Of a stretch of DNA of 46,401 bases, positions 34,702 through 44,200 are shown one piece after another. Position 1 is the first letter of the stretch, and every line of letters starts with the position of its first letter. Where the stretch lies: the NCBI RefSeq assembly GCF_003987175.1, contig NZ_PIPM01000015.1:1-46401 (forward strand). Direction: 5' to 3'. The position numbers and the translations under genes were made by a program. The notes under the pieces were generated by a model. It was not told the DNA's origin and searched no databases. It saw nothing but the letters and a program-made list of their open reading frames with translations. This DNA comes from Aliidiomarina sanyensis (GTDB lineage: Bacteria; Pseudomonadota; Gammaproteobacteria; Enterobacterales; Alteromonadaceae).

Positions 34702-36240
34702 ATGAACAACAAAATCAATCAAGATTCAATCAACAAAGCCCTTTGGAATGCCTGCGATACTTTCCGCGGCACCGTGAGCGCAGATACCTATAAAGACTTC
34801 ATTCTCACCACATTGTTCTTAAAGTACATCTCAGACGTGTGGCAAGACCATTACGACCAGTACCAAGCTGAACATGGCGATGTGCCTGAGTTAATAGAAG
34901 AACTAATGAAAAATGAGCGCTTCGTATTACCACGCGAAGCGAGCTTTTATGCTTTGTACGAGCGCCGCTATGAGCCAGGTAACGGTGAGCGCATTGACCA
35001 AGCGTTGCATGCTATTGAAGAAGCTAACGGCACCAAACTCAAAGACGCTGGCAAAAGCGTGTTCCAAGATATCAGCTTTAACACCGATAAGCTGGGCGAA
35101 GAAAAGCAAAAGAACGACATACTGCGCCACTTACTTGAAGATTTCGCTAAACCTGAGCTAAACCTTAAACCTAGCCGCGTTGGCACGCTGGATGTGATCG
35201 GGAACGCTTACGAATACCTGATTAAAAACTTTGCCGCCAGCGGCGGACAAAAAGCCGGTGAGTTTTATACTCCGCCCGAGGTGTCAGATTTAATCGCCGA
35301 ATTACTCGACCCGCAACCGGGCGACAGCATTTGTGATCCTGCTTGTGGTTCTGGTTCACTCTTGATGAAGTGTGGCCGCAAGGTCGTTTCTAACCACGGC
35401 AGCAAGCAGTACGCCTTGTATGGGCAAGAAGCCATTGGTTCGACCTGGTCGCTGGCCAAAATGAACATGTTCCTGCATGGGGAAGATAACCACAAAATTG
35501 AATGGGGCGATACGATTCGTAACCCCAAGCTGCTCGATAAAAATGGCGACCTTATGCTGTTTGATATCGTTACCGCGAACCCACCCTTTAGCTTAGACAA
35601 ATGGGGCCATGGTGACGCCGAAAACGATAAGTTTGGGCGCTTTCGTCGCGGCATTCCGCCCAAAACTAAAGGTGATTACGCCTTCATTCTGCACATGATC
35701 GAAACCCTAAAACCGGGCTCGTCATCGAAACACGGCGGGCGTATGGGTGTAGTGGTGCCCCATGGCGTACTTTTCCGCGGTTCTTCAGAAGGTAAAATTC
35801 GTAAGCAGCTCATTGATGAGAACCTACTCGATGCAGTGATTGGTTTACCGGAAAAACTGTTTTACGGCACGGGTATTCCTGCTGCTATTTTGCTCTTCAA
35901 GAAAAACAAAGATAACGAAAAAGTGTTATTTATCGATGCCTCGCGCGAGTTCAAATCGGGTAAAAACCAGAACCAGCTTAGCGAGGAGAATATTCAGAAA
36001 ATCGTTGATACCTACCGTGCGCGCGCAACTGTCGACAAATACGCTTACCTAGCCAGCCTAGAAGAGATTCAAGAGAACGATTACAACCTCAACATTCCAC
36101 GCTATGTGGATACCTTTGAGGAAGAGGAAGAAATTGACCTCATGGAAGTTCGCGCTGAGCGTATGAAGTTAAAGGCCGAACTTGATGAACTAGAAGACCA
36201 GATGGCGAAGTATCTGGAGGAGTTGGGTTATGGTGCCTGA
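34702..36240 (+). CDS. hsdM: Type I restriction-modification methyltransferase subunit
   Basis: The 512-aa N6-adenine methyltransferase has an N-terminal HsdM helical domain, the SAM motif DPACGSGSLL (212-221), and the catalytic NPPF (293-296). The acidic, helical C-terminus would contact HsdS. The start is the ATG at 34,702; an upstream in-frame start lies inside the previous gene. It overlaps the following hsdS by 11 bp, so they are translationally coupled. Confidence 0.95.
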   Translation: MNNKINQDSINKALWNACDTFRGTVSADTYKDFILTTLFLKYISDVWQDHYDQYQAEHGDVPELIEELMKNERFVLPREASFYALYERRYEPGNGERIDQALHAIEEANGTKLKDAGKSVFQDISFNTDKLGEEKQKNDILRHLLEDFAKPELNLKPSRVGTLDVIGNAYEYLIKNFAASGGQKAGEFYTPPEVSDLIAELLDPQPGDSICDPACGSGSLLMKCGRKVVSNHGSKQYALYGQEAIGSTWSLAKMNMFLHGEDNHKIEWGDTIRNPKLLDKNGDLMLFDIVTANPPFSLDKWGHGDAENDKFGRFRRGIPPKTKGDYAFILHMIETLKPGSSSKHGGRMGVVVPHGVLFRGSSEGKIRKQLIDENLLDAVIGLPEKLFYGTGIPAAILLFKKNKDNEKVLFIDASREFKSGKNQNQLSEENIQKIVDTYRARATVDKYAYLASLEEIQENDYNLNIPRYVDTFEEEEEIDLMEVRAERMKLKAELDELEDQMAKYLEELGYGA

Positions 36241-37486
36241 GGGGTGGACGGAAGAGTATGTCAAAGGGTTAGTCAGGAGCCTAGATTCAGGCGTTTCTGT
36301 GAACTCTGAAGACGATGGTAATGAAAATGCTACACATAAAATACTTAAAACAAGTTGTGTTTCACATGGTTATTTTAAAAGTGATGAAACCAAGTCAGTA
36401 ATCGAGCAGTCAGAGATTGCGAGGCTTCGAGAGCCAGTGATAGCAAATTCCATCATTATTAGTCGAATGAATACTCCAGCATTAGTCGGGGCGAATGCTT
36501 ATGTGGAGACTGCTCTTAATAATACTTATCTACCGGACAGGCTTTGGCAAATAAAAACCAAAAACAAAGTTGTTGAGGTGAGATGGTTAGCATACTGGTT
36601 TGGTTCAGCTCACACCAGATATAGGTTGTCAAACCTCGGTACAGGTACTAGCGGGAGCATGAAGAACATCACAAAATCAGATGTTTTAAATTTATCTTTG
36701 TTAGTGCCACCACTTCCAGAACAAAAAAAAATCGCCCAAATCCTTTCCACTTGGGATAAGGCCATTACCACTACTGAGCAACTGCTTGCCAACAGCCAGC
36801 AGCAAAAAAAAGCCTTGATGCAACAATTGCTCACCGGCAAAAAGCGATTGTTGAATAAGAATGGGGATAGATTTAGTGGTGAGTGGAAGGTGGTAGAGAT
36901 TGGAAGAGTTTTGAAAGAGGTGAAACGCCCTGTCGATTGGGATGATGATGCGGAATACAAGCTACTCAGCGTGAAGCGGCGCTCAGAAGGCGTTGTATTA
37001 AGGGAAGTTCTCAAGGGATCAGATATTCTGACTAAGAAGATGAATGTAGCTCATTCTGGCGACTTTCTTATTTCAAAAATGCAAATCGTTCATGGTGCCG
37101 CTGGTTTGGTTTCTAATGAATTTGATGGTTTTCATGTCTCTGATTCGTACATCAGTCTCATTCCCAAAGATGAGTGCAAGTTAGATATTCACTTCTTTGC
37201 GTGGTTTGCCAAACAGAAGTTGATGTATCACATAGCATTTCTATGTAGCTACGGTGTTCATATTGAGAAGATGACATTCAATTTCAAACTTTTCCTGAAG
37301 GAGAAAATCTGGGTGCCAGCTTCAATAGAGGAGCAACAAAAAATCGCCACAGTGCTTTCCAGCGCCGAGCAGGAAATCTCTGCCTTACAACAAAAGCTCG
37401 ATGCCTTAAAACAAGAGAAAAAAGCCCTGATGCAACAACTCCTAACAGGCAAGCGCCGCGTGAAAGTTGATGAGGTGGCGGCATGA
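36230..37486 (+). CDS. hsdS: Type I restriction specificity subunit with two TRDs
   Basis: The 418-aa subunit has two variable target domains (about 1-155 and 210-355). Each is followed by a conserved helical spacer ending in almost the same words (KKALMQQLLTGKKR and KKALMQQLLTGKRR), which set the distance between the half-sites. It overlaps hsdM by 11 bp and the KAP gene by 4 bp (ATGA). The repeated helical segments are also similar at DNA level (about 36,805 and 37,418) and could allow domain swapping. Confidence 0.94.
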   Translation: MVPEGWTEEYVKGLVRSLDSGVSVNSEDDGNENATHKILKTSCVSHGYFKSDETKSVIEQSEIARLREPVIANSIIISRMNTPALVGANAYVETALNNTYLPDRLWQIKTKNKVVEVRWLAYWFGSAHTRYRLSNLGTGTSGSMKNITKSDVLNLSLLVPPLPEQKKIAQILSTWDKAITTTEQLLANSQQQKKALMQQLLTGKKRLLNKNGDRFSGEWKVVEIGRVLKEVKRPVDWDDDAEYKLLSVKRRSEGVVLREVLKGSDILTKKMNVAHSGDFLISKMQIVHGAAGLVSNEFDGFHVSDSYISLIPKDECKLDIHFFAWFAKQKLMYHIAFLCSYGVHIEKMTFNFKLFLKEKIWVPASIEEQQKIATVLSSAEQEISALQQKLDALKQEKKALMQQLLTGKRRVKVDEVAA

Positions 37487-38850
37487 CAGAACTTGTTGAA
37501 GCGATGACTTTTGCAACCCGCGATGAGTTTCAGCGTGAGCCTATCGCGGACCAACTCATTAACCTGTTGACGTCTGAAATCGAAATTTCTCCCCTAGTAA
37601 TTGATGGAGATTGGGGTACTGGGAAAACTGAATTTTGTACCAAGCTTAAACATAAGCTGGAAAACCAGACAGACTATCGCGCCGTCTATGTGGATGCATT
37701 CAAGGCAGACCATGCCGACAACCCACTGATGACCATTTTAAGTGCTGTCTTATCACTGGTGGATAAAGCAGAAAAACAAAGCCTGAGAGACAAAGCGTTA
37801 CCAGTTCTGCGCTTAGGCGTCAAAGTAGCCGGCAAAGCTTTTGTGAGTCATCTATTGCGTACGGATTCCGAAACGCTTCAAGCTGAGGTCGCGAGAGAGC
37901 TCGATAAAGCCGCTGATGAAGTTATCGATTCCGCTGTTCACTCGATGCTTAAAGATCATGAGGAGGCCGAGACGAACATCAAAGCATTACAGAAAACGCT
38001 CGAAGCAGTCGCTAAAGATCATCCAATCGTAATTTTTATTGATGAGCTCGATCGTTGCCGACCTGATTTTGCCGTAGAAATGCTGGAGTTGATTAAACAT
38101 ACCTTCGATGTGTCGGGTATTCAATTCGTGCTTGTGACGAACATGAAGCAATTGAAGGCTGCCATCAACCACGCTTACGGCGCAGGCGTAGAAGCCGAGC
38201 GATATCTTGATAAGTTTATTAAGTTCCGCTGTGTGTTGCCGGAAAACTACAGACGCACAGGTGACTCGTACCAGAGGGAGCGCCGAGCATCTGTTGAGTA
38301 TTTAGTCGCAGCACTTGCTAAGAGTAAAACATTGGAAGGCACTCGGCTTGCAACAGAGCAAAATAAGGTAACAGAGTTTGCGAAAGAGCTAGTATCTCGC
38401 AAAAGCTGTTCATTGCGTGAAGTCGAAACCTTTGTACGCCATTTAGAAATCTATCATCAACTCACTGGTGGATTGAACGATCGAGACCCTTTTGGTTTTG
38501 CATTAATCCGGATCTTTGGAGTATTTGTGTATTGCTTTCATATTGAGTTAGCCGGGTCAATTCGAGCGCGAAAGCTAAGTGAAGAGTCGATAGTCAAGGC
38601 ATTGGGCGAGAGCTTCATCGAAGTTACCGAAGTCAGAAAGGCAGATTCAGATACGATTTGTACCATCACAGGTCTTATACTGCAGGATATAGAAGGTACA
38701 ACCTCAGCAGATGAACAGAGCGAAAATAAAGTATCCGACGTCACGAGAGCTAAACGCGATTGGTTTGGTATTAGAGGCTTGTATGAGGGACAACTGTTGG
38801 AAGTGCTTCGCGATGCCATTATGACTTTCAGCCTTGGAGCTAGAGCATGA
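37483..38850 (+). CDS. KAP-family P-loop NTPase
   Basis: The 455-aa protein has Walker A GDWGTGKT (42-49) and Walker B IVIFIDELDRCRP (about 182-194), the signature of KAP NTPases. The usual membrane helices inserted between these motifs are not obvious. The ATGA overlap with hsdS means it is read as part of the restriction operon. KAP ATPases are found in several anti-phage systems; its exact role with this system is unknown. It overlaps the RhuM remnant by 4 bp. Confidence 0.87.
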   Translation: MTELVEAMTFATRDEFQREPIADQLINLLTSEIEISPLVIDGDWGTGKTEFCTKLKHKLENQTDYRAVYVDAFKADHADNPLMTILSAVLSLVDKAEKQSLRDKALPVLRLGVKVAGKAFVSHLLRTDSETLQAEVARELDKAADEVIDSAVHSMLKDHEEAETNIKALQKTLEAVAKDHPIVIFIDELDRCRPDFAVEMLELIKHTFDVSGIQFVLVTNMKQLKAAINHAYGAGVEAERYLDKFIKFRCVLPENYRRTGDSYQRERRASVEYLVAALAKSKTLEGTRLATEQNKVTEFAKELVSRKSCSLREVETFVRHLEIYHQLTGGLNDRDPFGFALIRIFGVFVYCFHIELAGSIRARKLSEESIVKALGESFIEVTEVRKADSDTICTITGLILQDIEGTTSADEQSENKVSDVTRAKRDWFGIRGLYEGQLLEVLRDAIMTFSLGARA

Positions 38851-39201
38851 CGGACGATTTGCATAAGGGTGCGAATACCGACAACTTTATTCTGTTTTCA
38901 GTAGGAGACGGTCGCGTTCAAACTCAATGCCGATTTGAAGGCGATACTCTTTGGCTTCCTCAAGCCACTATCGCTGAACTCTTCCAAGTAACACCGCAAG
39001 CGATTACGCAGCATATACGATCGGTTTACGAAGACGTTGAACTGGATGAACGTTCAACTTGTGAGGATTACGGGTCTAGCTTTGCGCAACAAACGAGTGT
39101 TTCTGTGAGACTGCGTCACTAAATTAGACGAATTCTTAACTTGTAACGAGCGCGATGTATTGGCGCAAAGAGAACCAATCAAAGGAAACAAAAGTGAGTA
39201 A
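38847..39201 (+). pseudogene. Decayed RhuM-family gene with internal deletion
   Basis: The open part (38,847-39,122, 91 aa) has the RhuM start: DNFILFSVGDGRVQTQCRFE, then LWLPQATIAELFQVTPQAITQHI and ELDERST. It then degenerates and stops at VRLRH, where the family normally continues toward a YNLD-type segment. In another frame from 39,124 comes LDEFLTCNERDVL, which resembles the C-terminal part of RhuM proteins. An internal deletion with a frame change best explains this. The remnant runs into the start of the next gene. Confidence 0.7.
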
Positions 39202-39904
39202 TATGAACGAACAACCGCAAGGGTATTTGTCGGACGAAGAGTTTGAGTTTATTGAAGCGATGCTCGACAAATATGGCCACGATGAAGCCGTACTTGATGC
39301 TTCCGAGCTGGATGGCTTTTTAACGGCGGTGGTATCGGGCCCGGATATGATTCCGCCGAGTGTATGGATGCCGGCTATTTGGGGCGGTGAGGCGCATAGC
39401 CCGAACTGGGAAAGCGAAGACGAGTTTAAGCGCTTTATTTCATTAGTTATCCGCCACATGAACTGCATTGTTGACATGTTGATGACGAAAAATACGGGTG
39501 AATTCTCGGCACTGTTTAAAGCGAGAACACAATCAAAGCAGCAGGTATTCATTGTTGAGGAGTGGTGTTTTGGATATATGCGTGGTGTCGATTTAGGCAA
39601 CTGGCCAGAAATGTCGAAAGAGCCTGAGCAAGCCCTTGCACTTATTGCCCTGCATGGAAAAGAAGAGCATTTCGACAAGATTGAAGCGCTAAGCTTAAAA
39701 GAGCACCAATCCCATGTTTCGTTGCTAGAGTTAGGCGCCGAAATGATACATGCCTACTGGTTAAATCAACGTCAGCACCTTCACCCTAGTGCTATGACGA
39801 AATCGACGGTGCAGAGCCCTGTTGTCAGTTTGCCTAAAATAGGCAGAAATGAGCTATGCCCTTGTGGCAGCGGCAAAAAATATAAGCAATGTTGTTTGCA
39901 TTGA
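39194..39904 (+). CDS. YecA/UPF0149-family protein with C-terminal SEC-C zinc motif
   Basis: The 236-aa protein has an N-terminal UPF0149 domain (LSDEEFEFIEAML, then SELDGFLTAVVSGPDMIPPS) and ends with the SEC-C zinc-binding motif GRNELCPCGSGKKYKQCC. The chosen start is the GTG at 39,194 with AAGGA 7 nt upstream; an ATG three codons later is possible. SEC-C motifs bind zinc and often ribosomes or SecB-like partners. A bidirectional terminator follows at 40,002-40,027. The role in this island is unknown. Confidence 0.85.
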   Translation: MSNMNEQPQGYLSDEEFEFIEAMLDKYGHDEAVLDASELDGFLTAVVSGPDMIPPSVWMPAIWGGEAHSPNWESEDEFKRFISLVIRHMNCIVDMLMTKNTGEFSALFKARTQSKQQVFIVEEWCFGYMRGVDLGNWPEMSKEPEQALALIALHGKEEHFDKIEALSLKEHQSHVSLLELGAEMIHAYWLNQRQHLHPSAMTKSTVQSPVVSLPKIGRNELCPCGSGKKYKQCCLH

Positions 39905-40001
39905 TGGAAATTTGAACATTGACATGGGAAGGGGTTCTTTCTATACTTATCGCACGACTCACCCCTTATAGCTGTCATACAATTGGCTTCGATTTGGGGC
40001 G

Positions 40002-40027
40002 AAAAAACCGCCTCTCGGCGGTTTTTT
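40002..40027. terminator. Bidirectional terminator upstream of the Abi locus
   Basis: CCGCC / GGCGG stem with TCTC loop, six A residues before and six T after. It insulates the Abi ncRNA promoter from the genes on its left. Confidence 0.9.
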
Positions 40028-40103
40028 CATTTCTGGCATAAGGAACTTGCATGAAAATTATCGCATGTGCTGATGGACATATGCCTCAGTATTGCAGTGA
40101 AGT

Positions 40104-40132
40104 TTGCAAAATTAACCTGTCGGGGCTATATT
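40104..40132 (+). promoter_or_regulatory. Promoter of the ncRNA upstream of the Abi gene
   Basis: TTGCAA (40,104-40,109), an exact 17-bp spacer, and TATATT (40,127-40,132). The expected start is about 40,138-40,140, leaving only about 50 nt before the terminator and the Abi start codon. Confidence 0.78.
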
Positions 40133-40138
40133 GTCGGG

Positions 40139-40189
40139 TAACAACACCCGCAGCGCCTCTGACTCAAGCGTACCAGTGCGGGTTTTTTT
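40139..40189 (+). ncRNA. Candidate abiF-type antitoxin ncRNA ending in a terminator
   Basis: The predicted transcript is about 50 nt. ACCCGCA (40,146-40,152) pairs with TGCGGGT (40,177-40,183), followed by a run of T that ends exactly at the Abi ATG (40,190). Inside the loop CGC and GCG can form a smaller stem. From memory, a conserved abiF RNA motif lies upstream of Abi genes, and AbiF-ncRNA pairs act as RNA-controlled toxins. I infer homology from layout only; no covariance search was possible. A plain attenuator for the Abi mRNA is the alternative. Confidence 0.6.
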
Positions 40190-41137
40190 ATGGCTAATCT
40201 TCCCTCTCCGCCTTTGCGCGAATTCCAAAAAATTCCCTTCGATTATCCTGACCTGATTGGAAAATTAAGGCGAAAGGGATTAACGGTCGGCGACTCCGAA
40301 TATGCCGCTGAGCAGTTAAAAAGAATAGGCTATTATCGGTTTGTGGGGTATGGGCTGCCGTTCGAGGAATATAACAGCCGAGGTCAACGTACGGGCGTTT
40401 ATGCATCTAGTGCTAACTTTCAGCAAATTATCGCCCTCTACGATCACGATCTTCGCTTACGCCAAGTACTCCTCGCTGCTTTGGCTGAAATAGAAATTGG
40501 TATTCGAAATCTAATAAATCATACACTGTGCATTAGGACACAGAAGGCACATTGGTTTTTAGACCAAACGCTTTTTGTTGAAAGTGACAAATTTAAGCAT
40601 AGTAGCTTTCTAAACAAGATTAAATTGGCGACTTCCCAATCAGCGGAACTAGGTAGTGAAAGACAGCGGCTTCGCGATCAGTTTATAAATCATTACTATA
40701 CGAACTATGATTCTCCTGAGTTTCCGCCGGGCTGGATGATTGCTGAAGTGCTTTCTTTAGGGTCTTGGTCGCTACTGTTTCAACACTTTCAAGAAAGTAA
40801 GACTAGAAAATCGATTTCAAGACAACTCGATTTGTCGCCACCGACTCTTGAATCATGGTTGCACTCGTTAACTTATTTACGGAATTTGTGCGCGCATCAT
40901 GGGCGATTAGCGATGCGACATTTACCATTGCAACCCGCCGGAGATAAGGATCTCCCAAGACAAAAAGAGCCCTGTTTATTTAATTATTTTGGCGTAACGT
41001 GGTATTTGTTAAAGCAATTCTCGGGCAATACCGTATGGCTTGACCAACTATTTGATATTGTCGATGAGATTGATAACGCGGAAGGTTTTTACGGTATACC
41101 AAACGATTGGCTTGAGGACGAATTTTGGTTCAAGTAG
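40190..41137 (+). CDS. AbiF/AbiD-like HEPN protein (Abi_2 family)
   Basis: The 315-aa protein has the Abi_2 family opening (LIGKLRRKGLTVGDSEYAAE, RIGYYRFVGYGLPF) and a HEPN RNase motif RX4H in YLRNLCAHHGRL (Arg231-His236). A second RX4H, RNLINH, occurs at 106-111. The family causes abortive infection and is a predicted RNase toxin. There is no Shine-Dalgarno except GGG inside the terminator stem, so translation needs read-through RNA and is probably kept low. It has its own control unit within the restriction island. Confidence 0.88.
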   Translation: MANLPSPPLREFQKIPFDYPDLIGKLRRKGLTVGDSEYAAEQLKRIGYYRFVGYGLPFEEYNSRGQRTGVYASSANFQQIIALYDHDLRLRQVLLAALAEIEIGIRNLINHTLCIRTQKAHWFLDQTLFVESDKFKHSSFLNKIKLATSQSAELGSERQRLRDQFINHYYTNYDSPEFPPGWMIAEVLSLGSWSLLFQHFQESKTRKSISRQLDLSPPTLESWLHSLTYLRNLCAHHGRLAMRHLPLQPAGDKDLPRQKEPCLFNYFGVTWYLLKQFSGNTVWLDQLFDIVDEIDNAEGFYGIPNDWLEDEFWFK

Positions 41138-41209
41138 TTTAATGTAGACAGAACAAAGCGACATGATACCGACAGTGAAAAAACCAATAAAAAAACCGGA
41201 GTACTGGTA

Positions 41210-44200
41210 ATGGAACGCTACACCCCGAAGTTTCAGGAAGAATATGCTGCCAAAATTCCAGCCATGGCGTTATTGGCGAATTTGGGGTGGGCGTTTTTGG
41301 CGCCAAGTGAGGCGTTGGCCCTGCGTGGTGGCAAGCAAGACCAAGTGGTGTTGCGAGATGTACTGCGCGAAACTCTCGCCAAGCGCACTTTTGTGCATGC
41401 GGGTGTTGCGCACTCGCTGTCGAATAACTCTATCGACAACATTATTTCTCATATATGCTCGCCGGCGCTAAACGAAGGGCTGCGCCATGCCAATGAGCAG
41501 ATTTATAACCACTTGATGTATGGCATGTCGGTTACCGAATTTGTCGATGGTAAAAAGGTAAGCCCTACCATTCAGCTGATTGATTGGCACAGCCTAGCGA
41601 ACAATCAATTTCATTTTACTGAAGAGTATTCCGTAACTCGCGCGAATGGGCTTGATTCGCGGCGGCCTGATATTGTGTGTTTCGTAAATGGGCTTCCGCT
41701 GGTAGTGATTGAAGCTAAGCGGCCAGATGGTAATGCGCAAAAAGGCCCTACGGTGTTAGAAGGTATTTCGCAAAGCTTGCGTAACCAACGGCCCGATGAA
41801 ATCCCCCATTTATTTGCTTACTCTCAGCTGCTGCTTTCCATTAATGGCAGCGATGGTCGTTATGGCACGGTTGAAACCCCGGAGAAGTTTTGGGCAGCGT
41901 GGCGTGAAGAAGACATTGCCGACACGGAAATGCTCGCGCTGAAAAATAAAACCCAAAGCGAGGCAGATACCCATCGTTTGTTCGCTCATCGACTTCCTGG
42001 TGATCTAGCCTGGTATAAAAACTTAGTGGCAGGTGGCGAGTTGATGCTATCGGGGCAAGATCGCCTGTTAATTAGCTTGCTCTCACGCCAACGTCTGTTC
42101 GACATGATTCGCTATTTCACTATTTTCGATAAAAAGGTCGGAAAAATTGTTGGGCGCTATCAACAAGTATTTGGCATTAAACGTTTAATTGAGCGCATTC
42201 AAATGCGTAAACGCAATGGCGGTCGTGAAGGAGGTGTAATTTGGCATACCACTGGCTCAGGCAAATCCTTCACCATGGTGTTTTTATCGAAAACTTTGAT
42301 TTTGCATGAAGCTCTGAAACAGTGCCGTGTGGTGGTCGTGACGGATCGGGTGGATTTAGAGAGCCAACTGTCGAAAACTTTTGCTTCAGGTGGTGAGCTT
42401 GCCAGCAAAAAAGATCGGGAGGCAGCGATGGCCACCTCGGGTAAGCGTTTAGCGGAGCAAATTGGCAAGGGCCACGAGCGAATTGTGTTTACCCTTATTC
42501 AAAAGTTTAACTCTGCGACCAAGCTCAAAGAATGCTTCAACCCCAGTGCCGATATTATTGTACTGATTGATGAAGGGCATCGCAGCCAAGGTGGCGAAAA
42601 CAGTATTCGCATGGAACAGGCATTACCCAAGGCTGCGTTTGTGGCATTTACCGGTACGCCGCTGCTGAAAGACGATAAAACGACAAATAAATTTGGCCCT
42701 ATTGTGCATGCTTACACCATGCAACGAGCGGTGGAGGATAAGACCGTAACGCCACTTTTATATGAAGAGCGTGTGCCAGATTTAGATGTGAATGAGCGCG
42801 CGATTGACGCATGGTTTGACCGCATTACCGAAGGCTTGAGCGACGAGCAGAAAACTGACTTGAAAAAGAAATTTGCGAAACGTGGGCAAGTGTATGGTGC
42901 CGATGATCGCATTCGTCTAATTGCTTACGACATTGCACACCATTTCGATAAGAACATTGGCGACACATTAAAAGGCCAACTGTGTTGCGACTCGAGAGCT
43001 GCGGCGATTAAGTACAAATGCTTCTTGGACGAGCTGGGTTTGTTTGAATCGGCCGTGGTGATGAGCTCGCCGGATACGCGTGAAGGGAATACTGCGGTAG
43101 ATGAAGAAAGCGCCCCTGAAATTACCAAGTGGTGGAAAGAAACCGTTGGCAGCAGCGACGAGCAAACCTATACCAAACACTTAATAGAGCGCTTTGCCAA
43201 TGATCCGAAATTAAAACTTCTGATTGTGGTTGATAAGCTATTAACAGGCTTTGATGAGCCTCGAAATGCGGTGCTCTATATCGACAAGCCGTTGAAAGGC
43301 CACAACCTGATTCAGGCCATAGCGCGAGTGAACCGTTTACACCCAGATAAGAAGTTCGGTTTGTTAATTGATTATCGCGGCATTCTTGCTGAGCTCGATA
43401 CCACCATTCAAGACTATCAAGATCTCGCCTCGCGCACTCAAGGAGGTTACGACATCAATGACATTGATGGTTTGTACCAGCAGATGAGTACAGAGTATAA
43501 ACGTTTGCCGCAGCTTTATAAGCGCTTGTGGAGCATTTTCGATGGCGTAAAAAATAAGTCAGACATTGAAGCGCTAAAGCATGTGCTCTTACCTCGCATG
43601 GAAGAGAGAAGTAGTGAATTTGTCGATGTAAACATGAAAACCCGCGAAGATTTTTACGAGGCACTCAGCGATTTTGCCAGTTGCTTGAAAGTAGCGCTGC
43701 AATCGAAAACCTTCTTTGACGACAAGAGCTTTACCGACAAAGACCGTGCGTTATACAAAGAAACCGTGAAGCAGCTTTCTAGCCTGCGCCAAGTGGTGCA
43801 GCAAGACGCTGGTGAGCGCGTGAGCTATGACCATTATGCGGCGGATGTGAAAAAGCTGCTGGACAAGCATGTGGTGGGTGTTGGTGTACGAGATTCTGAA
43901 GGTGTGTATGAAGTGGGCAAGATGGGGCAACAGCAAAAGCCGGATGAGTGGAGCGAAGAGAAAACCCGCAACGAAACCGACATTATTAAAACCCGCGTTA
44001 CGAAAATGATTGAGCAAGAGCTGCGTGATGACCCTTATGCGCAAGAAGCATTTTCTAAGTTGCTGCGCCAAGCCATTGAGGAAGCCGAGAAGCTGTTTGA
44101 TCACCCCTTAAAGCAGTACATGCTGTTCCACGAGTTTGAAGAGCAGGTGCAGGCGCGCAAGCTTGACGATATGCCCGAGGTGTTCGCTACCAACAAGCAT

